From the NCBI RefSeq assembly GCF_963576615.1, contig NC_088708.1:9362001-9426000 (forward strand): a DNA stretch of 64,000 nucleotides. The letters run 5' to 3'. Below the pieces are notes generated by a model. That model was given only the letters and a program-made list of their open reading frames with translations, did not search any database and was not told the DNA's origin. Shown here piece after piece: positions 22,960 through 37,700 of the stretch; positions within the stretch are counted from its first letter, which is position 1, and each line of letters begins with the position of its first letter. Source of the stretch: Watersipora subatra. Taxonomy: Eukaryota > Bryozoa > Gymnolaemata > Cheilostomatida > Watersiporidae. Made by a program: the position numbers and the translations under genes.

Positions 22960-24360
22960 TTAGTTTTTAAAAGAGTTAAGGGTCAGGGTTCGTAATTTTC
23001 TGGGAAGAGAGTAGAAGTTTCTCAAAATGTTTAGGTTTAATTGGTTGTGATGTGAGGATCTGGGAAGCTTATGCCAATTTCTGGTTGTATGTGGATTTAT
23101 TAAGTGTTCAAATGCACCAGAAAGGTAAGTTGGGCAAAGGTTATTCTTTATTAGAAAACCAGAGAGGCAGGTAAAGTAGATTGAGAGGGCTGGCAGAGGT
23201 AGTATGGCTGTCTTGTTTATCATTAAATGTGTTGATAGAGTTTTAGATTTCACTTGCCGGTTGGGCTTGAGACAGATGAGTCGGAGAGCTCTCTTTTGGA
23301 GTAGATATAGTTGCTTAGTGTGGAAAGTTGGGCTTTGTGAGTGATATAGGTGGATTCCGTATATGAGGTAAGGGTGGATGAAATTGAAGTAATGCTGTTT
23401 AGAGGTGGTGAAGTCTAAGAGGTGCCTTAGATTACAAAACAATCTAAGATTGGAGGAAACCTTGCTGGAGATGTGTGATATGTGGCTTTGCCACTTGAGA
23501 GAATCGTTGATTACGAAGCCTAACAACTTAGATTGTCTTTTTTTCTCCAAGAGATGGCCACCGATACTAATGTTGATAGGGTTGGTTTTGGGGGCATTGA
23601 TAAGTAGGTAGTGAGACATAGAGAAATTTAATTCCATTTTGTTCATGACACACCATTGCTGAATGAGTAGCATGTCTTGGTTTAGTTGCTGCAGAAGAAG
23701 TTGCGGGTTGCGGGAAGAAATGAAGAAAGTGGTGTCATCTGCATAGGCGTGGATTTTGCAATAGTGGGGCAAGGATAATAAGTCATTGATTTATATTTGA
23801 AAGAGGGTAGGCGCTAAAATTGATCCCTGAGGGACATCAGATGTGGTTGGCAGCATGTTTGATAGAACGTCTCTGATTTTCACGCATTGGCGACGATTAG
23901 ATAAGAAAGATTGAAGGGTTTTCAGAAAGTTACCAGCTATTCCTATCAATCCTATGTGTTCCAGTTTGCTCAGTAATATCTGATGATGGACTACGTCAAA
24001 AGCTTTCCACAGGTCTAGAAACAAAAGTAAGAGAAGTTTGTCACATTTGACCTCATCAAGCCAAGTGGAGTAGAGATGGTGCATAGCTGTGGTGCAGGAA
24101 TGCAATCTTCTGAATCCTGATTGGGCTACGTTAATGATTTTGTTAGCACTCAGATGAGATTAAAGGGCAGACAAAATGAGCTTTTCATATATTTTAGAGA
24201 GGACGGGTAGCACGGAAATAGGTCGATAGTTAGACAAAGCATTAGGATCTCCACCCTTGTGCAGTGGTGTTACAACAGTTACTTTCCATTGAGATGGAAC
24301 GATGCCTTCTGTAATGCATTTGTTGAGGATGTCGGTGATGTCGGGAGGATTATCAGATGA
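22960..24360 (-). pseudogene. Decayed LINE reverse transcriptase (Jockey/CR1-like)
   Basis: On the minus strand this reads as the reverse transcriptase of a non-LTR retrotransposon, from about 24360 down. Visible in order: VPSQWKVTVVTPLHKGGDPN and a YRPISVLPVLSKIYEK block, then LFLDLWKAFDVVHHQ, then DVPQGSILAPTLF, then AYADDTTFF, the catalytic box. A thumb region follows with KLLGFVINDSLKWQSHI and a C-terminal WHKLPRSSHHNQ block. In-frame stops near 24157 and 23790 make it non-functional. The endonuclease domain is missing, as expected for 5' truncation. A possible 3' UTR continues to about 22640. It lies between the BMP receptor and PIKfyve. Confidence 0.88.
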
Positions 24361-25737
24361 TCATAACTTCAGTACAAGTATGATATTTTATAAATTTAAA
24401 TGTAATTTGTTTACTGAACAATAAAGATACAGATTTAATTTCTTTTTATCGTATGTTCAGTGCTCAAATGCGAAACTATTTTTTATATTTCCGAGCGTAA
24501 TACTTCCGCGCTTTCGTTATGTAATTTATCTTTCGATATCGCTATTTTGTCCCGCGTTTAATTGGGCTGTAGTCGAGATATTGATATACAATCAACTGTT
24601 AAATACAACTGTTGCATGTTTGCAGGTGCTTCAATTTTAAAAAATACTTTTTTAATAGTATAAAATGCTTTTCAGATTTATTTGTCGGTATATTTGGTAA
24701 AATTTAAAATGGGCTGTTAGATGTTGTTTCTACTGTTAGTAAAGAAGTCTGTAAGCTGGAAACGCTAAGTAAATGTGAATGTAAGAGTACGTGTCCTTGA
24801 GCCAAAATGGCTGAGGAAAAACTGTTGTGTTGGTAGTAACAAGAATAGTTGTGTTTGAAAGCTGGTCAGGGAAAGACTGTTTTAGAGAATTAAGTCGACC
24901 TCAGATTAACACCGCAATGTTTAAAGTTGTTTTGATGGCATGTTTTTACAGCATTAAACGCAAATTTGCGTCTATCGTAAATATTTAGTGATATTGGTCC
25001 AGGCTGCGCATGGAAACCTCTTGAGCGTAAAACCAATGATATACAGCCCCTCATGGGGCTATATATCATTGGTGAAACAGCTTATCACCAACCATGGGAT
25101 GAGTGAAAACAATTTTTGCAGAATACGTTATCGCTAGCCTCACATGAAAACACTTTAATCAAGTTAAACAAATAGAGCACAAATAAAGTAGACATGCAAG
25201 TAAATAGAAAGTTAATCATTCAAAAACTTTTTTGGACATGGGAAGATTAGTATTGTTAGCCAGGAAACCAATGGTAATCAAACAAATAAATTATCAAAGC
25301 CTCAACATTTTTTGGTTGGATTTCCTTGGTCAATTAGTTGACCTGCCATAAACGGGTGTTTACTGTTTTCGTGCTGTTAAAAACAATAGATACCAGAATT
25401 ACCATAGAGGCCACTTAGCAATAGTTATGTATAAGCACAAGTGAATTCTCTTGGTAGTTATCAATAGATGTAGTAAACAACCATTTGTATTGTAACTTAT
25501 TGTAAGTATGAGGAGGAATGCTGAGATGGAATCTCAACATATATATTTATTCCTACTACTAAGTTTCTCCGTTATTTATTAAACCTCATATCTGTGAAAT
25601 ATCCCGCTTAATAGGCAACATTTGTTTTGTAGCTAAAATGATGGGCAGTTTTCAAGAACCTTTTCATGAGGATGATTATAGGCTTAGTTGGATTTTAAAC
25701 TAACCTTCCCTTTGGTAACCAATTGGTGTACTAACCA
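24361..25737. other. PIKFYVE: Intergenic / upstream region of PIKfyve
   Basis: No coding sequence is recognised. A short hairpin lies at 25031-25073 (ACCAATGATATACAGCCCC paired across TCAT with GGGGCTATATATCATTGGT). The promoter and 5' UTR of PIKfyve must lie here or further upstream, but I cannot place a transcription start. Confidence 0.4.
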
Positions 25738-28700
25738 ATGGCCTTGTCAGCCGATGACCAAGCCACTCTTACGCAGTTTGCTGAACCGCCCGCTGAATCT
25801 AAATCATCTCATTCGTTCTTATCACGATTGCTAGGGAGAGACAGGGGTGAGCATTTGGCATCTTTTATATTAGCTTACCATTTTTATCTTTCATAATTGT
25901 AATTAATCTTTTTCTTTAATTTCTACTTCTTTGTTCACATACTTTATATTAGCAGATTTATTTTTGTACACTAATTTGGTGCTTTCTTGTAGATCATTTG
26001 TTTGTATTTAGGAAATGCTTTTATACAAAAAATTTTTTCTAGCTTAGCTCAAATCTACAGATTTTTATATGCAATAATTTTGGTGTCAGCTGATATCTAA
26101 GATCACATGCCCTAAGCATGCTAGAGGCTTACCTATTTCTATGCAACAGTTTTTTTTACAGATTGTTGTAAAAATTTGAGAGTTTATCTATCATAGTAGC
26201 ATGTCAGCCTCTGATTCTCTATCCCACTTTAACTCTAGTTATCAACACAACTACTGTTGGCTCTTTCTGTAAATTGCATGGTTTCCTATTTCTCTACACC
26301 ACCCTTTACATCTGTTTGATTGCAAGCACCTTCCTGACCACTTCCATTTTTCCTTATAACTAGACGATGTTAATGAGAAACCACAGGCTATAGCTTATAC
26401 TCCTACAAGGAAAAACAAAGTTTCCTTCAGTGTCGCAGGTTAGAAGACGTTTATTTTCCTTTCTGCCATAATCAATATTTTATGGCCTTTTCCTTTGAAG
26501 TATATATTCTGCTGACATTTCATTATATTGAACAATAGTGTGCTTTAGCTTGCTTAAAGCTTCTTATCAATTTAACGACATGTATTATAAATGTAGATCT
26601 AGCGTTTTCAGTCTTTCTCCGTATTTCACATTGTATTTATCAGGACCAGCAGTAGGTGTAGTTATATAATGTATGTATTTATATAGCTAAGAGTACAAGT
26701 GTTGATGACACAGAAGGCGCCTATCCTAACTCTGATGTTTATGCGGAGTCACAAGCAGCTGGAAGCAAGCGTAGGGTCATCAGAGAAGAACTTGGAACAT
26801 TTCCTAATGTCCTTGGCAGGCTTAGTAGTATTCTGGAGAAGAAATCTTCATCAAGTGAGGTCAGGAGAGGACTGGTGTGTCTTTTTGAAGTGGCCCATCT
26901 ATGTGAGGTCAAATGGAAGCTAATATATATATGCTATATTTCAGATTTACATTATATCCGGGATTCAGATGCTTGCTGAATTTTTTTCAATTCTCCGCTC
27001 ATCTAATGCTTATCTATTCTTTCATCAAGTTTGGTGGGAATCTAATGAAGAAATGTTACCTGAAAGTATGACTAGAGTCAGCTTTCGATACTGCTCAGTT
27101 TGTAACGTTTTGAATTGATCACTTTTGAAGCGTTGAGCATCAGTTTGGCTGTTAGACTCGGATCGAACTTCATAGTCTCCACAAGGCAATAAAATATTAC
27201 TTGAAACACACTGATACTGTTTTATTTGGTATTTTGTTGCTCTAGTGTAAGTTTGTTTAAATCCCATTAGACGAGCTTTATATATATTATATATATAATA
27301 TATATATAAATAAAAAAGTATTTTGTCATTAGGTAACGGCCGTTCTGATCTTTTCTTTTGATGCTGCAACAAATTGCTGCTCCATTGTGTAGCCTTTACT
27401 CCAGCTGTGCGTTCCTTGTTCTCATTATTAGTCATCATTTTTGTACCTGTATGATTTATGCTACTCAAAGTGATAGGTTGCCATACTATTGTATATAGTA
27501 TTTTGCTATGTCATTTATGTTCTCTATAATGTGTGCTTTTTAAGGCCTGCAGCTTTGGTACCTTATTTGGTTTTTTCAGGGGTTTAGACCATATAAAGAT
27601 AGCGAATTTCGACAGTCGTGGATGCCTGACAGCAGCTGCAAGGAATGCTATGACTGCGGTAATAAGTTCACAACCTTTATAAGGCGACATCACTGTCGGA
27701 TTTGTGGACAAATATTTTGTAGCAGCTGTTGCAACCAAGAGGTGCCTGGCAGAGTGATGGGCTTTGAAGGTGAGTAGGATTGTGACACATATGTTCAGGT
27801 AGCAAGTATTCTGTCTGAAGTATTTTGGCTGGTTGTCACAAGATGTGCATCTTGAAAACATCGTATAACTGGTCATTCGTTCATGCTTGTGTTTCCTTAA
27901 TATTTTAGCTCTACAAATACCCTGGATAGTTTACCAATGCTTTTCGTAAGATGACTAACACAGCTAGACACATAATTTAAACTTGGCAAACTAAAGGTAT
28001 TTGCTTATTTTCTTTCAACATTGGAAGCAGCTTTTTATAGATATGTTAGCCATCTATAGCTTGGGAAATTGCTTTCTATGGACGTGAAAGTAACGTTCTA
28101 TAAATCTGGAAAGTTGCTTTCACTAGATGTGGGAAATCATTTCCTATACATGTGTGAAGTTGCTTTCTCTAGATGTGCAATATTACTTTGTACAAATATG
28201 CGAGTTTGCTTTCCATAAATGTTGGAACCCTTTTGGGTATGAGCTTTATTTCAATGGATATGGGAAGCAACGAACGAGCAATAGCTGAGCATTATTGAAA
28301 TTCATTAATCAATAATGTTATTATATCTGCAAACCTATTTTATCTTTTGCATGTTTTTTATAAATTACTTTAAAAATTCAAGGTGATTATTATCAGTTGT
28401 TTGTTTAAATGTTTATCACATATATATATACTTGTAGCTAAACACGTCAACATTGACTTTAAAAGATTTTATTGAAAATACAGTTGTTATAACTGGCTTT
28501 TCAAAACTTAGCAAGTAAAAATATACTTACCTTTAATATAAGTTTACTGATTCTCGTAAAACTACACTCACTTTTGAATATAAATTGTTGATTCGAGTAG
28601 AGCTAGACTGTCCTTGACTAAAAATTTGTTGATTTTTAATAGAAAGATACTCTCCTTGAATATAAATTTACTAATTTTAAACAAAAAGGGTACAAACTTT

Positions 28701-31700
28701 TCAATGGATAAATGACAAGTGCCTTTAATATTTATCATGGGAGTAAATCCGCTGCACAATTCTGGATATTAACAGCTGTTTGACTATTAAAGTTACCGCA
28801 AACTGTCAGCTTGACCTGCCAGTTAACATGTTTAGTTTTGTTCATAATGGCAATTGATCCAATGTCACCCGCTTTCTTCATTATTCGTGCCGACCTCTGG
28901 TAAGGTTACCGGTAACTTTGTTTGAATTATTTATACTGAAAAATCTCTTCATTGCTGCAAAAAAAAATTTGTTTTATGTGTAAAAACAATCTCTGAGATA
29001 CAGTATTTGTCGGAGACAAGAAAAAGCCAATGAACTGTCTCCTAAAACTTGTTGGGTTTATTGACAGATAGATAGTTACTCATGTTGTGTGTTGAAAGCC
29101 TCTGTTCGACCTTTACTCATTCATCTCATGTCTGTTCTTAGCCAACTATGTTTTATGTAAACCGGTGGGTAGCAAATACTTAACAGCTTCTGACTTTTTT
29201 CAGGGGGCCTGAGAGCCTGCACATACTGTTGTGGCGTTGTCACCAGGCTTTTAGAGGGCTCAGATGATGGTGACCTTGGCACCCTTAGAGATAACCTTCA
29301 GGCACAGCTGAGTAACTCGAGCACAAATTCAACAGACTTTCGAACCAGTGGTTCTCAAGGCTCCTTCACTCCTCGAAGGTAAGTGTCAAGACAGTTTTAT
29401 TCATGTGGATTTCAGGCTATTTGTTTTTGACTGCGTCTGAAGTTTTTACATTTGTGTATCGCTACTAACTATTACACATGTACATGATGTATGTAGCCAA
29501 GTTATTGGATTTCTGACTAACTCAGCTCACAAATAAGCAACCCAATTTTGCATTACATTTTCTATAACCTCTGCATAGTATTCATGCACAAACATGTCTG
29601 GATCTCGTAGTCTGCTATAAGTGTATGTTCGGGCCAATACAAAAAGATAATCATGTGCAGGTCGAGTGAAAAAGAGGTTCTTTTACCCTCACTTTACCTT
29701 GTAGGCTTTCAGTATCGGACTCCTTCGAGCCTCCATCGACTAGAATAGCAAGTGTCTTTGACATTGCCCCTGTGCCTGAACCTATGCAGGATATGACTTC
29801 AGAGGAAAGACAATCCCTTGTTAAAGTAAGTCATGTATTTACAAGCCATACTACTCACCAGTTTATTGTTGACGAAATCAAGGTTATCAGCTGTTAGGCA
29901 TATAAGTTTGGTTTAACTACAACTCCTGTTGCATGGCTCAATTACCTTTTAAGGTTTTATTATGTTTGGTGTATTTATCTCCAAATTATATAGGAAGTCA
30001 CAAATCTACAGACCTGCCCATTTAGTAGCACACTGATAAGTAGTGGTTAGGGACATGAACAAGCGTGGGATTAGAAAAATATTTACAGGTGTCCTCTATC
30101 GTCAACACTCATCAGTTCTTGTTAAATAACTGTAACACATTACTAACAATAGTCTCTGCAATACCATTCAGCCAATAAACAAACTGGAGAGAAATGGGCA
30201 TGTTGCTGGCTATCTTCCACTTGTCTTCGAATTCTTTCTCTTGGTCTGGTGTGTTTATTGTGTAGGACAATACAGTATCCTTGACGCACTCGTCGCTTGT
30301 GCTGTTCAGTTTGTACCCCCACCTGTATGAGCCCAGAGCATTACAGGCAGCAAACCCCCAACTGTATAAGCCCAGAGTATTACAGGCAGCAAATTCCCAC
30401 CTGTATGAGCCCAAAGCATTACAGGCAACAAACCCCCACCTGTATGAGCCCAGAGCATTACAGGCAGCAAACCCCGACCTGTATGAGCCCAGAGCATTAC
30501 AGGCGGCAACCATTTGCATGTGTAAAAAATGAGTACATTTGATAACCACACAGCTGCATAAGTTAAGGAATATGGGGATTTTATTTACAAGACAGTCATG
30601 TCATCAGTTCATGGATGTCCAACAGGTTGGACATTTTTATAATGCTTAGACGTATTTATCGATTTTAGTATTGATGTCTACGAGTCCATGCAAAATTGTA
30701 TAGACTTACCTGCAGACACACAGGTGTTTGATGTCTACGAGTCAATGCAAGATTGTATAAACATACCTGCAGACACACAGGTGCTTGATGTTTACGAGTC
30801 AATGCAAAATTGTATAGACTTACCTGCAGACACAGGTGCTTGATGTCTACGAGTCAATGCAAGATTGTATAAACTTACCTGCAGACACACAGGTGCTTGA
30901 TGTCTACGAGTCAATGCCAGATTGTATAAACTTACCTGCAGACACACAGGTGCTTGATGTCTACGAGTCAATGCAAGATTGTATAAACTTACCTGCAGAC
31001 ACACAGGTGCCCACCAATCGTATTTTGGCATGTCTGTTCTTTGCCACCGCAACTTTCATCATCCTCACACTCGTCGTAGTCAACACACATTTTAAACTCG
31101 AGGCTCCACCTACAAGCGCTCTTGTAGTATCATACTTTTGTTTAAGTTCAAGGTCACTTGTGGCTACAAGAGCTATTAAGACCTGTCAATTTTTATTGTA
31201 TTAACCTACAAAATTGACTGTGAACTATTTCTAAATACATACACAAAACCTATCCTATACTCCTCGCAGTTACAGGTGTAGTTGAACTTGTTAGAGGTAA
31301 GCTCGCCAAAGTCTCTGTTCAATTTCGCAGGGAAATCGCATTCTCCACTTCCTATACCCTGGCAAGGGTTTGTGGCTGCTTGCTTGCACTGGAGCTGCGT
31401 TCTCGGTACATCTGCAACGCCATTAAATTACGTGTCGGACCTTGTTTATCTTTTTTTGATATCGCTGACAAAAACCTGTTTCTGGCTATATAACATAGAC
31501 ATATAATTCATAGAACATTAGGTTTTACTGGTCTACAACACGCGTCACATTGTTTTGACTGATGCTGTTAAAACGCTATCATGAGACAACCCCTCCGAGT
31601 CTCATCATGAACAAATATTAAAGGGATTTAAATTGAACTCACTTTCAAGCCGTCCGCAGCACACATCAGGGCAGAAAGACAACATGGCACATGAGAATTC

Positions 31701-34700
31701 AATGTCATCACTCGTTCGATAGTCAATGCTAGCTTCACCTTGTGAGAGAATGTCAGCTGCTGGTTTTGTTAAATCTAGCACCAGATTATTTATATCACAC
31801 CGAGTTTCACCAAAGTGTTTAAGAGCCTCCGCTTTTTTTATTGTCAAGAAACAAAGATAATAGCTTGCAGTGGTACGGTATACAAACAAACTCATTTGAT
31901 TTTCAAATGGTTCTAGTCGCGCTTCACTGATAGTTGTCCTTGGCGAATATTTGTATTTTTCTATCAAGTTTATAAGATAGTTTCCATCTCTATTTTCAAT
32001 CCGCCCCCAAGCTGTTAAGCTGTAGATTGAATAGATCTCGTTGATACAGAAGGTAGCATCATATTTACAGGCTTCCACTATCGATGCATCTAGTCCTGTA
32101 AGTCGTGGATTTGGAAACTGCTGTTTGAATTGTCCGCCACTTCTTAATTGGCTAGTGTACCTGGTTGATTGTCTTGGGTCTTTGCCATTATATTTGTGGT
32201 CTCTCAGCCATAAACCAACAGCCCTGAGCTTTTCTTGAAACTCTCTCTCCACCACTCCGATAACTTCGCATTGCAGATGAAGTATTAAGTGGACTGCTAA
32301 AGCGAGAAGCTTGCCGTCTGTCATCACATTGAGTTGTGAGTTGAGCCACTCTCAACGAATCACGCACCAACCCCAAAACCATTGTGTTATGGTATTTGTA
32401 CAATAATTCTATCCAATAAGATGCGCTCGTACATCAAGATGTCGTATAGTCTCTCATCTAGTGTCGGAACAAGAATTAGAAAAAAAAGAGAACAAGCCTA
32501 TTGGTTTTTTATACATGTATTGGCACAACATGACAGTTTCTTAGCAACTGTTCAGTTGCGTAATAAGCATAGATTACAGCATTGTCTTCAAGTAAAAATA
32601 ATTTAAGTATTGTACTAAAGAGACTTTAATGTTATTTTAAATGGTTTGTGCCGCAATGTTTAAATGGTAGCTAACTTGGTGGATTATTGGTTTTTCTTTA
32701 TCAATTCCAGACGTTGAAACACTTTTATTGGTCATAGGTCTGTAAGCGAAACGATTCTCCTTAATACTACCTTCACACGTACTAGCTTAGCGCATTCTTT
32801 AATAATTAACTGACAAGAGAAATGTGGTCATGTTATGAAAGCCTTTCAATCCTAAAGCTAATTCGCCACTAAATTGTCTGAGCTTAGAAAACATGAGCGA
32901 GGGACTCCACCGTACAAACATAAATGGTGAGTTCACTCATGGCTCGGCTTCAGATACCACTTGTGCTTGAACCATCTTGCTCATAATCGACTATAAATAC
33001 AAATTCTTGACCCTCCGCGCTACATAAACAGCCACATCCTAAAATATCTTTTCTCGAATCCTCTTTAAAACATTCTGGAGATAATTAGTGACTGAGCACA
33101 TACGTAAGTAAGGCAAAATTGAATTGCTGTCTCTGCTGTAAAGTGCGTAAATCCTTACGTTGTAGAGAAATCGAGTGATAGTATGAGAGCGTTGGATAAA
33201 ATGTTCTGGCTAAAATCCATTTTCTAGCACTTGATTAACTTTTTCTTTTCGAGAGTTTATAAAAAAATTATGTATGATCCTGTAGTATGTCAAGCTCAGA
33301 TGATGCCTTATTAAAACTTGTATAAACAATAATGCTTGTTGCTAACTAATTAGGGTTGCCAACTTACATGTCTTTTATACAAATTGACTCGTAATATATA
33401 TACTTCTAGCGGTGATGAAGACATTTTACCCTACAAAATAAGTCCCTTTGCTCTCTGTATAACATCAACTGTATCATTCTAAATGTCTGAAAAATCTTAA
33501 TATGGCCTGTTAGTATATTGCAAATACAATTTAACATTAATAATGTTCATATTTCTCATTTAGTATCATGCTATCATCAACTATCATGTTATCATGCTAT
33601 CATCAGCTTACTGAGTTCCTTATATCAGCTTTTAATATCAGTTCATTTACGTACTCAGCTTTGCATAATTGTCAGTGTCTTTTATTTCAGAATCTACTCC
33701 TTGGCTTACACACAACTGTTAGTAATTGATTCTTTAGTTACACAACTCCCATTATTTAATCTTCTATGGACATGTCATTGTTGACATTGAAATTTGGTTT
33801 TGTAGGACTCGTTGCAATTGAAAGTGCTCTTCTTTGAGATGTTAGATCCTAAAGGTGGTGTTCCATTGTCTAGTAAAAGGTACAGACTTAGAACGCACCA
33901 CGATTGTTTTCATGGTGTAGAACTGAAGAACTGGCTCATAGATCATGACAAGGCGCAAGGCAAAGCTCAGGCTCATATTATTGGCCAGGCCTTACTCGAT
34001 GCTAAATATGTCCGGTGCTCGACTGACCCTCACAGGTCCAATTTATTTAGCAACTACTCACTCTATCAGTTCCGGCCACTGACCCATTCAGAGGTGCAGA
34101 GTGGTCTGGTGAGACGGCTGTCTCTTTACCCAGAAAGCTTAGAGGATGTGCCTGGTTGGGTGCAAGAGCTAGAACAGAGTGACCTGCATGGTAAGTACAG
34201 AGATGGTACCATCTTTTTCTCCAGTTTGTTTTGTTTTAGAAACAATTTTTTTGCTCGAATAGCATTTTAAGCTATTATAGATAGCGCTAGCGGTAAGACC
34301 GCAGATGGGCGTTTAAAAGCTGGTCCTCTGCTCAGGAACCAGATGGAGTTGTAAAACCAAAAATTTTTGGCTACTTTGCAGAAAGTACAGAGCATATGCA
34401 TGTGAAATTGGACAAAATCATCCAAAAATGTGGAAACACACACAATGGCACAATGGGATTGATTAATATACAGTAGATGTAGCATTGTTATTGTTATCAG
34501 TCCATACATTCATTTGTTTAGTGTATAGGAATGTTTTAATCAAAAGCCTTTCAACTAGTGATTCTAGCAATAGCTCTTACTTCTCATGAGACATTCTTTG
34601 CACCTAGGATTTACTTTTCTCTACATTTTTATTTTTTCAATGTTTGTTACTGAGACTGTAGTTTTTAGTTTCTTACTTACCAAAAGATATGATTCACTTA

Positions 34701-37700
34701 TGAGCATCTTGCCTAGCTCAAATGGCAAAAGATATGATTCACTTATGAGCATCTTGCCTAGCTCAAATGGCAAAGGATATGATTCACCTATGAGTATCTT
34801 GCCTAGCTCAAATGGATTTATTAATAAGCTTTTAAGCTGCCCATTAATAAGCCTTCCATTAAATCCTCTCGTATAAAATTGTCTGCTGGTGTATGATATT
34901 AATATGAAGGTTGCTATCTGGATTTTACTGATTTTGTGGTACACATGTGTGCTAATGGTCCACTTTTAAGCTTGTCTAGCTTTTTTTATTCTAGTGGAGG
35001 CATCTGCGGACTTTGGACATTCTGTTGGTGCATCTACAATAAGCAACATGACTTCAGGCGAGTTTCGCGAGAGGTCCAAATCTCATTTGCAGTTATTGGA
35101 GGCCACATATGAATCTGACACAAAGACAAATGTCACGCCTACCACTCTTCTCTGTAAGTAGTCCTCCACTTGCTTGTCCTCAGGCTTGTTGCTGATAGTA
35201 CTTGAGTGTTTCTCAACACATTACCTTCTGATTCTATTCCATGTTTATTTTAGCTTACTAACAAACACTTGAACACATTTGTTGTGCAAAATTTTTGGCA
35301 TCGTCAATTTAACTAACCTTATGTACCTTGGTTTGTCTTTATTCATTGTTAAAGGTTGACGTGCAACAAAATTCACATTACAGTTATTTGGTATCAAAAT
35401 ACTCACCATGTCTTACTCTGTTGTGTTGCAGGTGCCAAATACGTGGAAATGTGATTACAAGCTCTTAAAAGCTCAAAAACGAAAAGCCACTGTAGATTGG
35501 AATCTGTTTATTTATCTGACGTATTCATTACAGTTTGGTTATCGTCTTGTGTATTGAAAGGTGTGTCTCACGTGTATTGAAAGGCCAATAAAAAGCTCAC
35601 TATAAAACATATTGTAGCACTAGTTTATGACAAACACTTCGGGTTTTACCGAAGTCCCCCGTATTAAATATAGATGCTTGCTACTTTACAGTTTTGTTTC
35701 GGCATTATTCAATCGTCGAGTCGTAATTTGATCATGTGGCCCAATACTTCGCAAATAATTTTTGCAGCACTTTTCGATTATCACAGGTAACCAACAGGCT
35801 CGTCATGATTATCAGACAATGATATGTACTCCTTCGAGCTAAGGTTAAAAAGTTTAATGAATTTTTACGGTAAGTTATAAGATATCGGTGCTAAAAGTGA
35901 CAGCATTACAATGACAATAAAATAGACACGTAAGGACAATAGACATGGTCTTATTGAATGCGTGAAGTATATTTGTGAAAATATTTCGACAAATGAGGTT
36001 GCAAGAAAGTGTAAACAGAAGCCATCTTGTAACAACTACATCCCATTTGAGCCGTTTTGGAAAGGGAATCCAAACTACGGCGGTCTGGCTGGTATGGCTG
36101 CGATTAACTGTTCGTTTTTTAGCTTTTAAGATCGTGTAATCACATTCCCATATATTTTGCACCTACAACACAACAGAGTAAGACAAGGTGAATCTTATGA
36201 TACCAAATAACTGTAATGTGAATTTTGTTACAAGTCAATTTCTAACAATCTAGTAAGGGTGCAGGACTGATGCCGTTTTCCTATGCATAAAAATTAAAAC
36301 TTCCTTATATCATAAGATTTCTTCCACACTGTTCTACTCATTGTTGATATTCTCTACATAGTTATTGTTGAATCAACTTGATGATCATGTTTTAGCTAAG
36401 GCAAAGGTTGTCGCAACTGCTCCTTCCAAGCAGTACCGTAAGTGGATGTTTTTTCAGCATTCCTATCTATAACTAGACGATCTAACAATGCATGCCATAT
36501 CAACAACTTACTCTGTGTATGTGTACATGTAGGTATTTACGGCTCATGGAGCCATTTAGCTGTTAACAGAAGATTATTGCTTAAGGGTACTGAAAGGGAA
36601 CCCATGCTTGTAGTCTGACTAATCAAATGTTTTTAAAGCATGCAGTATTTAAGCATGCGGTGCATAGGCATACAGTGTGTAGGCATGCAGTACGTAGGCA
36701 TGCAGTACATAGGCATGCAGTGCGTAGGTATGCAGTACGTAGGCATGCAGTACGTAGGTATGCAGTGCGTATGTATATAGTGCGTAGGCATGCAGTGCGT
36801 AGGCATGCAGTGCGTAGGTATACAGTGCGTAGGCATGCAGTGCGTAGGCATGCAGTGCGTAGGCATGCAGTGCGTAGGCATGCAGTGCGTTGGTATGCAG
36901 TGCGTAGGTATGCAGTGCTTTGGCGCGAAATGCGTAAGCACGCAGTACATAAGCACGCAGCGCGTAGGCACGCAGTGCGTAGGCATGCAGTGTGTAAGCA
37001 TGCAGTGTGTACGCATGCAGCTTTTAGTTGACGCTTTTACTCACTTTCACTCAATGTAGTTAAGCCTTTATTTTATTATGTCAAAACTGTTGTATGTTGG
37101 AGCAAACATTTCTATAAGAACAGACTGTAATTCGTTTAATTCATTACACCGTCCTGAAACCTATTATAACTATAATTGTATTTTAACCGCTACAGGTGAT
37201 TGATTACACATAGTGCTAAAAATGCCTCATATAAAGAAAATTAGAAAGACTAAATTAATAGAGTAATCTTTATTATAATAAGAGTCGCGTCTGTCTGTCC
37301 GAAGCCACGCTAAAAAGCATTAGGAAAAAAAAGAATGCCTCGCATTGGAATGGAGCTCGGATGTTCAGATTGCCAGCCAAGTGTGCTACCACTGCACTAC
37401 ACAGCCACTTTCCCACGTTATGGAACACTTGTGTACATACTTATTACACATGATAATCTCTCATGACGCACGGGACTGCCAGCATACTAGTAGTGAATCA
37501 AAAGACAGTGTTATTGTTACGGTATCAAAGAGACCAAAGTGTAGGAGGTCATGGTCTTAATAGACATATTCGACAAGGTCATGGTCTTAATAGACATATT
37601 CGACAAGGTCATGGTCTTAATAGACATATTCGACATAACTTACTCTACATAACTTACTCTACCTTAAATTAAATAAAGTTTAAAGTAACTTAGCTTGCGT

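Noticed and set aside
30661..31005. CRISPR-like regular repeats
   Set aside because: Units are contiguous with no unique spacers, and the genome is eukaryotic; it is a minisatellite.
36627..37059. Open frames of 80-134 codons on both strands
   Set aside because: They are a 15-bp array in a PIKfyve intron; simultaneous openness on both strands comes from the period.
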